Positions 55,451 through 64,000 of a stretch of DNA of 64,000 nucleotides are shown one piece after another. Location: assembly GCA_021234155.1 (NCBI GenBank), contig JAJEKV010000014.1, forward strand, positions 9,569,563-9,633,562, read 5' to 3'. The stretch is from Isoetes taiwanensis. Lineage: Eukaryota; Streptophyta; Lycopodiopsida; Isoetales; Isoetaceae. The notes under the pieces are model-generated. The model searched no databases, was not told the origin of the DNA, and saw nothing but the letters and a program-made list of their open reading frames with translations. Every line of letters begins with the position of its first letter. The stretch's first letter is position 1. The translations under genes and the position numbers were made by a program.

Positions 55451-58400
55451 TCACATAATAGTGCATCGGCATTTTGACTTGACCTTCAGTTCTTCCCTCG
55501 CTTTCTCCTGGATTGAGACTTCGGGATCTTTAACATCTTCTTCTACGCGAACAATGGGACTCGGCAAGTATGCCACCGTAGGACTTTGCATGGATTTTTG
55601 GTTCTGCATGTACGTTAAAGTACGGCGGACAGTAGATTCCACCTCTTTTTGTCCTTTCTTCCAAGAATCTAACTCCCGGAAGCTGTTGTTTCTTGTTTTA
55701 GATATACCTAGAAGGGTAACAAATTCCTCCGCCGAAGCTGGTGTCGCGGGAAATGAAAGTTGTTTCTCCATGCTCATAGTTGCAGCTCGGTATACGAGAT
55801 CATGTACAATGGAGCTGCAGAACAAAATAGTATCCGCGGCCTCCTTTAATGTGGTGTTCCGGGACAGAGCAGCAGACTTGCTCAATGGTTTGTTAGCATG
55901 CTCCGCTGCTGCAGATGTTCCTGGAAAATTCTCCTAAGTTAGTTAGTTTCCAAGTAATTTTTCATTACAAGATCCAAGTTGAAGCCTAATCTTTGCAGAA
56001 CATTTTTTTTACATTTTTGTTTTGCATTTTCTTGTTTAGGAGTGTACTTAGAAAATATAAGCAATAAAACTACCTTGAGGAGCTGTTCCCCGAAGATTGT
56101 TTTGGTCTTCCAATTGTTGTAATTTACATGTCTGCTCATCATCATTGTCCACAGGCTGCTGATTAGGAGACATAACCCTGGAGTTATTGGAGCATGTCTT
56201 GCCAGGTACTGAGGCCCCATTAACTGATACGTTACAAGTACTATCCTCTAAATATGCAGTTTGACAAATAATCCTGCCACAAGAGGGTTTCTTGTTGCTT
56301 TTAATTTGATTCTCTTGTAAAGTCTCAAGAGGTTCATCCTTGCAGGCAACACTGTTGCTCACATCAACCTTGCTAGACTCTCTATCACTTTGAGTTTGGG
56401 TTGTGTCCATGGAAAGTTCTATCTCCAGACCAGAAATCTCCGCATTGCTAAATGATCCTTTCTGCACAGCCATCCACTTTTTACTATCTTCTATCATCTT
56501 TTTGTTGTATTCTTCCAAAGTATAGCAAACTTGATCGGAACTAACTACAACAGGGATAGGAATTTTGCCATGGTCTTGTTGCACAGTATCTTCTTTTTCC
56601 AACACATTAATTGGCAGAACTTCGGGCGCTGTAAGGATGTCTTGATTTGTTCTTTTAATTTCATCAGAGAGTACAGAGTCAATATAATAATCAACAAACC
56701 TATCTTCACTGTCTTTTGGCCAGTTAGCTGCTGGATTTTTTGTTGCCAGTTCGACATCTCCAACTCCCTTTCCAATGGCAATTGATTCTCGAGCTGGCAA
56801 TGAGACATAGGGTTCGTGGATCTGGGTTATTTCAATCTCCTCTGTTAAGTGAGATATCTTTGTAAACACTCTGTTACTTTCAGATCTGGCATTCATGGAT
56901 CTTTGAGGTTCGATTGAATCAATATAATAATCAACACAACTTGATTCAGATATTGTCTCATCTTCATCCTGGGACTTCCATGTTAAGCTCTCAACTTTGG
57001 TTAGCATCTTTCCATCATAGGGCTTCATTACTTCTGGATGCGTCGCCTCCATCTGTTTAATTTTGCCAGTATGATTTTGTCTAAGCACATCTGATTCATC
57101 AACTGAGAGTTTTCTTGATGTCACTTCTACTTTGTGAAATATGGGAGGACTTTCTAAACTAGGTGCCACATGTGAAGTAATTGCCTCAGAAACCTTCATA
57201 GATACCAGCGATTTATCTACCTGTTTATTAATCGTGAAATCTTGACTAAACTTTCCATCAGCTGGATCAAATACAATGGGGACTTCGGTTGCAACTCCAG
57301 CCAAGTCTAGCTCCTGATTGAACTGATATACTTCCATTGAGCTAAGACTATATTTAGAATCTAGAAGCTGAGAAAAACAGTTGAGGTCACGAGCAGCAGT
57401 ATCTGAATGAGCTGGGCTACAGGCTTCAAAGGACTCTGGCCATCCCGCTGTTTCAGAATGTCTATAACTGGATTCCATCATTGTGGGACTTACCAAATCA
57501 TTCTCTACATGTAAAGATTCAGTTGCTTGCTTACTTATATATGAAGTGGTCTTAATAGAAACATCTTTCATATGAAATGGACAAGCACCTGAAGCCTTTT
57601 CAAGAACTGTGGCTGCTGCCTCTTTACTTGTATCAGAAATCCCTGGTGGTTCTATCAACAAGCTGCATATCTCCATGGGCATATGTTGCACAGAACCTGA
57701 ACTGTTCGAACTGCCAAGTTTTATATGTTTTAATTTGCCTGAAACAGGATTATCTACAGTGACAACTTCTAGCGGACTATTACTAGACTCGTCAACACGA
57801 TCATCTCCATTACTTATCATGCTTATGCTGTCATCTGGATCTTCAGGATCATATCTTATAAAAATTTTACCAGGCACTTTATCCAAAGAAACAGTATCTA
57901 TACTTGGTTCGTCCAGATCAAGCTCGCTTAACTCATGGCCTGAAGATGGTCTTATTTCCCATTTAGTAGAGACCTCTGCCTCTTCTTGGTCGCTGCCTTC
58001 CACAATATTCATTCCATGCTCTGAGCTGGCTACACTGCTGCTATTTATTGAAGAATCAGTTATTGAGCTAGCAGGACGGTTCAGCAATGAGCTGCTAGCA
58101 CGAGTATAGAAAGATGATATGTGACTATTTGTCATGAGAGGTCGAAATCCACCTGAAGTCGAATTTGTCCGCTTGAAGTCCTGTATGCATCAATAAGTTC
58201 TATCAGCATGGAGTCTGAAGCATGTAACTAACCTACGATATAAGAAGTATACCATGTGCCGTGCTGTTGCATCTGAAGTGGCTTTCCTTGATGCGGTTCC
58301 TGCTAATGCAAAAGGGTCTCTGGAAGGAGATGTTCGTGCTGGTTTTCTAATGTGGTTTGTAGACGAATATGATAGTTCTTCCATTTTCCGCCTGGCATAG

Positions 58401-59467
58401 GTAACAGAATCCGCAGAAATCTTACTGCTTAATGAAATGGCCTGGCTTACTTCAGGTCCAGTGTTCCGAGGTGATGTTACAGAGCCTTTACTGGAATGAG
58501 AACTGGCATAGTCATAACACTGACTGGCAGTTGAGCAACTTCTAGATAGATTTGGCGATATTGTACGTCTTGGCCATCCATTGTCACTAGCTGCTGCAGA
58601 AACGTGCCTTCCAAGTCTTGGTGACACAGATGCCCCCCTTGAGTTGGAAGTAGCACGGTCTGGCAATGTTGTTCGCAGATTGGGAGGTGGCTCTGTAGAG
58701 AAGCCAGGCATAGCTGGAGGATGAACTTTGCTTTTCCTTGATGGAGAATTGCCACGGCTTGTCACAACCGGCGCTGTTTTACCATTTGAATTTGTCGATG
58801 CTGCTAACACTCTTCTTGTTGTTGGCGTGGGTGTTGACGATCTTGGTGTCGATGGACGTACAGAAGGCAGTGATGCCATAGGTCGTCCACTTGGAGTAGA
58901 GGGCCTAGAAGAACCCGTACTTACTGGAGGTGCACTTGATGCTCTTGTTCTTGAAACATTAGCAGCAGAAGTTGTTCTAGGTGGTGTATTGGAGCGTCTT
59001 GGACTTGAGCTACCTCTGGAAGTTCTATTTGGACTCGAGCTACCTCTGGAAGTTCTAGAAGTCACCTGGGCTTGAGTCAGGGTTGGTGTATGTGTTAGCT
59101 GCATGATCACCAATGGTATGCATTCATTAGCAAACGAAAGACAATAATTAAACTCCAACATGGATTTTAGAGAAAAGAGACGGCACTTTGCAATAAAGCT
59201 TGGTTTACCCCCAAAAAGAGGAGGCAATAAATTAAAATTGTAGATTGATCAATACCAGTCTGATGATAGCTAAAGAAATTTTCCATTGTTTATTTAGTCA
59301 ATTTCCACATTCCTTATAACACAAATTCTTACTGGGAGTTTGTACATACTTTGGTTTTTTTGGTGGATGATCTATATCGAATAGAAACATCTTGATTGGC
59401 TAGACTGCATGTTGGTGCTTCTTGATCCAGTGACGGGAACAATGGTGTACCAGGTGGTGTTAACAGC
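55451..59467 (-). CDS. Ser/Pro-rich TPPGTPLFP-family plant protein (3' exons)
   Basis: Four exons join in phase: 59467-59350, 59098-58253, 58180-56074 and 55920-55451, about 1180 residues to the stop. Exon 1 here begins inside the family motif (W)LLTPPGTPLFPSLDQE, so the N-terminal exons lie further upstream and were not found. Exon 2 is Ser/Pro/Arg-rich (SSRPSTPSGRPMASLPSVRP; PGFSTEPPPNLRTTLPDRAT). It ends SRKATSDATARHM, joined to DFKRTNSTSG. Exon 3 is long, acidic and Ser-rich. The last exon has LKEAADTILFCSSIVHDLVY. This domain set matches long plant proteins often labelled flocculation- or endochitinase-like; related shorter basic Pro-rich members have been linked to microtubules. Function is therefore tentative. 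Exons are intact. Confidence 0.82.
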
Positions 59468-62215
59468 CTGCAAAACTGTACTTTTAGACAAAGAATAGAC
59501 ACGTAATATAGAGTGAGGCAATAGATTTTTATTTGAAAAGCTTTGGAAAAAAAAGAAAGATTTGTCAAAGTCCATGAGAGTTGAGTACAGACAACATTTT
59601 GGAACTTGCCAGGAGGACATGAGTCCCCTAGTCATTAAATTTATATCCGAAAGAAACTCTATCGCAAGAAAACTGAATTAAAGCTTGTGAACTTGGTGGG
59701 AGGTGTCCCATTTGCCATTCTAGCGGATCCAAAATAAGCCTTAATGTCAGCATCAGACCCCTTCTATTTTCTTTTGAGCCTCCCTCTTGTGAAAGGACTG
59801 TAAATTTTTATTGCTCGTCGGTTTTATTTTCTTGAACATCGCTAATGTTACTCCCATTCGAGATTGGAGACTTTAATGACTTCTCAGTTATAATGTCACA
59901 TGTGAAGGCTCATCCTTAGCTGAGAAAAATGGCGTTAACTCTGCTTTGCCTTGGCCCATTTAGGGTCATGGTTGAAGTTGCTCGGACAAGTAGAGCTACA
60001 CATTTAGGTCATAGTTGTTGGATCTCTAAAAGCGATCTCTTCCTCTTATAATGTAGAAGTGGTGCTAGGGAAACATGATTTCCTTTCAGGAGAAAGAGAA
60101 CCAGATTAGCCAGGTCTTACAATGAAACGAAATATCCAAATGTTCTACCTGTAAAGTCTTCATTTTGTGGATGTTCAAGACCTTCAATATCTATATGATC
60201 CCCTTTGACGTGTAAAAGCATGCTTTGTGAATCCCTAAACTATGCTATGGCTCTTGGATCCTCTTTCTACCTAAGTTTTTATGCATGCTGCAGTAAAGTA
60301 ACCTCATCTATCAATGTCTTTCATATCATGTACAAACACGGCATTTGTTCAAGAAATAAAAGGTGAAAATTTGACTGGGAAGCAAGAAGAAAGCAGCAAA
60401 CATTCATAAATGTAGGGCATCCTTATCATTTAGCAAGTGCAGGTTCACAACTTATTCTGGGAATCACCAGGAGCTCCGACAAGCATGAGATATTGCCCAT
60501 GTATTCGCGACATGAAGCTGCTCCAAATCATGAGATATAAGCTGACTGACCTGTTAGTGAGTTAAAGCTGCTCCAAATCGTTAGTATAAACTGATTGACC
60601 TACCACTGAGTCAGTTTCAGATTAGGTCCCGCTAAGTCATGTTGAAATGGCCGAATATTATCCATTGAAAAGCTGAAGTTGAGCAGTTTAGATGTCTTTG
60701 AAAACCAGCACGCTGGTTGGCTCCTGATCTTTCTAGGCAATGGAGATTTCAAAACCTTTCCAATTTTGACACTCGTCAACCAGCAAATCCACTCCTCAAA
60801 ATTGAAACCCATATTGAGCTGCAGATTTCACCAGTAAGAGGAGCTTTGTCAAAATAACCTTTTTTCCACAGGCTGCCCTTGAAACAAGAATAAATTAGTT
60901 CTGCATTCCCCTCCCCAGAGATGGTGAAGATCAATAATTTCTACTTGCACTTCCCTTTCTTTACAAAATGCATCTAAACTTGTCGGGTGTTCTAAAAACC
61001 TTGGGGGACAAAGAGATCAAATCACGTTGCTAGCATATAACGGATGCACTCTTGGGACCCCTCCACCTGAATAAAGTTCTAAATGTGAAGACCAATGGTT
61101 GTATTAGCTCATTGGGAAGGCCTATACTTTGAGCCTTTAAACAAGCTTCTCCGTCAAATGTATGAAAAGCTTTCTGAAAGTGAATAAAACAGCAATATAA
61201 CATACGCTTCTATCTTCAATAATTGCTTTCAAATTGAAGGCACGGTCAATAGTTGAGAATGTTTCCTTAACCCATTAGCCCTAGGTGCATGTTCTGTGCA
61301 GAATTGCTAACAGTTTTAGCACAGTCTGTATAGCGCTGCTATGACCATGATTTGTCCAATCATTAGGATGATAATTAGAGGATTTACAGGGTCCTCAGTG
61401 GGACCCTTAACATTATTCAACCTATCTTGGAAAAACAAGCACAAGCGATAGGTGTTAATGTCTCAATCACATATATAACCATTTCAGCTTGAAGGGCGTT
61501 AAGGCTATATGGTTATATTAGAGTAAAACTAACACCGGATTGGGAAAAGAGGCTTGTTTAGTTGCATTGATGTCGAGATAATCAAAGAACCAGCAAACAA
61601 ATAGAGAAAAACTTTTAATGCCACTAATAAACTCATTTCTTCAAGCCCGCAATTAAATAAAGGAAAAATGTCTCATATTTTGATAAATGGTATGTCTGAC
61701 TCTGAAGCTTTTCAATGAGCATGTATCATAATCTTGTTTCTGCAATCCCATATTCCAAAAGTCCGCACTTTCCCAAATTGACTCTCAACTCTGGGGTCCC
61801 TTATGGACCTTTGAAGTCTGTCATTCATTAGATAGCCTTGTTCCAGTAAACTGGATAAATGGATACCCCTAAACTCTCAATCTAAAAGACACTGCTCAAG
61901 GAGCCTAATCAAGTAGAATCTTTATTCCCCACCAATTGCTGTCATTCTTGTGCCAATGTACCACCAAAAAAATGAAGGGTAACTTAGATGCTGCAACATA
62001 AATATTTCTTTTTTGACTTGATCAATTAATTACTGGCCGCCGATCTTCAATTCCAAGCACGCTCCTGCTTTGCTTGCAATGTGAATCCCTTCATAGATTT
62101 TGCCCCACACAAGACAAACTGAAGATACAAAGCAGGTTCTACTGCTGACTCTGGAACAACATGATGGTCGCAATTGTCATAGGCAGGAACATGAAAATTC
62201 CTTCATATTGTCTAG
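59468..62215. other. Presumed intron/upstream region, no exon found
   Basis: The upstream exons of the Ser/Pro-rich gene should lie here or beyond. I searched for a DYDW-type splice end and saw none. Short frames such as 60812-60600 (-) lack support. A local duplication of GCTGCTCCAAATC with CTGA(C/T)TGACCT occurs near 60530-60600. Confidence 0.45.
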
Positions 62216-63077
62216 ATGTGTCTTCGCAAGCCAAATTACTTAGGATTTGGCTTGGGAAACCTGCCCCCCTTTCAACATAATGTAGCTGCAGCTAATACGG
62301 CGGTAAAACCTGGAGCAAAAAAGAGACTTGAAAAGGAGAAGAACCAGCTCATACGGCACGATCTGGAAATTTTATACATATCAAGGACATGGTTAACCCC
62401 AAGTGATCTTCCTACCAAGATGCAATTTTACAAAGATCACTTCCTTGAGATCAATGAAGATGGTTTCATCGAGCGACCAGGATATTTGAATATTCACCTC
62501 GCACATAAGGTGAGACATGCTATCGGTCAGCTCAGGGTCTCATCTCATCAGCTCGAGATCGAAGCTGGTCGTGCTAGTAGACCCGAAGGTGGAGCGCGAA
62601 AAGAATCTGCAGACTATGTCACTTGAATGTAATTGAGTCGGAGGAACATTTCATCTTCACATGTCCAGTCTATTATGAAATACGGGGCAGATTCCATTGC
62701 CTATTTCGGAACCTACCTCCCTCTCCAAACTGATCGCCTATGAGGATCAGAAATGTATAGCTCTTTTTCTTCACCAAATGACTGTGCATAGAAGAAATCT
62801 ATTAAAAGGAGCAAGCTGGGGAAGAGCAGGACATGAAAACGATCCTACGCAAAGACTGATCACTTTCTTTCTCATTGGAGGTGATAATGATAATAAACGG
62901 AAGGCAGGTTCTCTCCCCGGACCATCTCATCCAATCTCAAAAGGAGTAACCATGAAAGTGTCGAGAAGAAGAAAGCGGACGGTAAAGGATAAACATAAGC
63001 AGTCCTTCAAAAGAGAAAACAAGTCTGACATTACTTTATACTTTGAGCCCGTGGCCAAGAAGACAAAAGTTTCTTAA
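62216..63077 (+). pseudogene. LINE C-terminal zinc-finger fragment
   Basis: A plus-strand frame at 62216-62626 carries RHAIGQLRVSSHQLEIEAGR, the part found just before the terminal zinc finger of many non-LTR RTs. A frameshifted continuation near 62610-62710 reads ESEEHFIFTCPVYYEIRGRF, the typical E-x-E-H-F-x-x-x-C-P end. A third frame (62697-63077) continues LIAYEDQKCIALFLHQM, followed by a very basic tail (SRRRKRTVKDKHKQSFKREN). Two frameshifts show decay. The RT core is missing upstream, so this is a truncated copy. The end at 63077 is followed by a microsatellite (CTTT repeats near 63212). Confidence 0.7.
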
Positions 63078-64000
63078 TCTCATTGTTTTAGTTTTCTTTT
63101 TCCTTTTTTATGCAATATCTCTAGGTGGCTGCAAATGCGCCCCTAGCTGGACATGATTGATGTATATTTGGTCTCATAGACCCAAGCGGTCTTTCGTAGA
63201 CGTTAATATAATCTTTCTTTCTTTCTTTCTTTCTGGCATTTTATATCATCATGTAAACCTGAAGTTTGGTGTTCAGAGAAGCACCCACACGCTGATCTTC
63301 AGATATCCTGATTGCCTGACAATTACAGACGGGAGACATTCCTTTTACTGGCCCCCCACCTGCGTGGCACAGATCCAAACCACATAATCACCCGCATCAA
63401 GGGCTGAGCTGTATGCCACGTCAGGAGGGGGGCCGGTAAAACGAATTCTACCCTTACAGACTTCCTCACACAGATTTCTACTTCTCAGAAATCAAAAGAT
63501 GAACATGTGAAAATGAGACTGAAATTGTTCTTGCATTTCAATAAAAATCCAGGTAAGACAGCTCTGAAACGGAATCAAGAACATGTAAAGAACGGTTCCA
63601 AAATTGCTAATGTTACATAGCGTCTTTCCTATGTACGTAGACTCGGATACGGTGATAATTTCACTGTATTAGTTATATAAAAGTGGCATGCTTTTTCTCA
63701 GATTACATTCCCGTATGCTACAAATTTTAAGTCCTTGTCTGACAGCACTAGTTTTAGATGATGAACACAAAACATTTAATGAGAACAGTATTCGGCAATA
63801 TTGTCGTATTGAATAGAAGTTACTTGCAATAATGGAAGGCTGTTATGTTGAATTACTTGCGGTTATGAAAGACTAGAAGTTATCAAGAATGTAGGTCTAG
63901 GCCTGGCAATTGTAAACAGGAAAATCAAGTTTCATACGCCCAAACTCATGTTAAGCCAACAAAAAATTATCACCCTGAAACTTTCTACGCAGGATCCAAC
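63078..64000. other. Intergenic, no gene seen
   Basis: A TTTC microsatellite (about 63212-63234) follows the LINE fragment and may be its tail region. The rest is AT-rich with no supported ORF or RNA gene. Confidence 0.5.

Noticed and set aside
62697-63077. Separate host gene for a basic nuclear protein
   Set aside because: It directly continues the LINE zinc-finger fragment after a frameshift, so it is best read as the LINE's C-terminal tail.

Overview
The window looks like nuclear DNA of a land plant with a large, repeat-rich genome. The evidence is two spliced plant-type housekeeping genes, many plant-style transposable elements, long AT-rich gaps and no operons. The TBC protein diverges noticeably from the seed-plant form I remember, so a seed-free plant (fern, lycophyte or bryophyte) is possible. 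That is inference only, and I cannot name the species.

Layout. 1-2382: helically spaced GATTC/GAATC minisatellite arrays with a strand switch and a conserved terminal module. 2383-11172: intergenic, with a LINE ORF1-like fragment, tandem duplications and foldbacks. 11173-14250 (-): a complete five-exon TBC (Rab-GAP) gene. 14251-21400: a perfect miniature LTR element (TRIM, 15541-15982, TSD GTAAT) with tRNA-like promoter boxes in its LTRs, a LINE 3' remnant, and two more GAATC arrays. 22133-22558: two exon-like segments of an unrecognised gene.

22639-33857: an 11.2 kb DNA transposon with perfect 27-bp terminal inverted repeats. It carries a broken DDE-like transposase gene, several unrecognised cargo ORFs arranged convergently, and arrays of a GTGGTG/CACCAC motif. 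The motif reads TGTGGTG in the left part and CACCACA in the right part. This is my main candidate for an undescribed system.

34614-53455: a Ty3/gypsy retrotransposon on the minus strand (TSD GTATA). Its gag, protease and integrase are recognisable. An intact RNase H lies upstream of the reverse transcriptase, while the usual RNase H position after RT has lost catalytic residues. A 596-bp DNA element sits in its gag zinc-knuckle region. Its upstream LTR is split by an 8.1 kb GC-rich block (43694-51841). That block has an ULP1-like protease ORF and, at both edges, patchwork copies of the same LTR/gag start.

53461-64000: a LINE RT fragment, the 3' four exons of a plant Ser/Pro-rich TPPGTPLFP-type protein gene (55451-59467, minus, running upstream), and a second LINE C-terminal fragment. 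The two host genes are separated by about 41 kb, most of it mobile elements nested in or next to each other. Most element genes carry stops or frameshifts, so the residents are mainly decaying copies. The LTRs and TIRs are well preserved, which points to fairly recent insertions.
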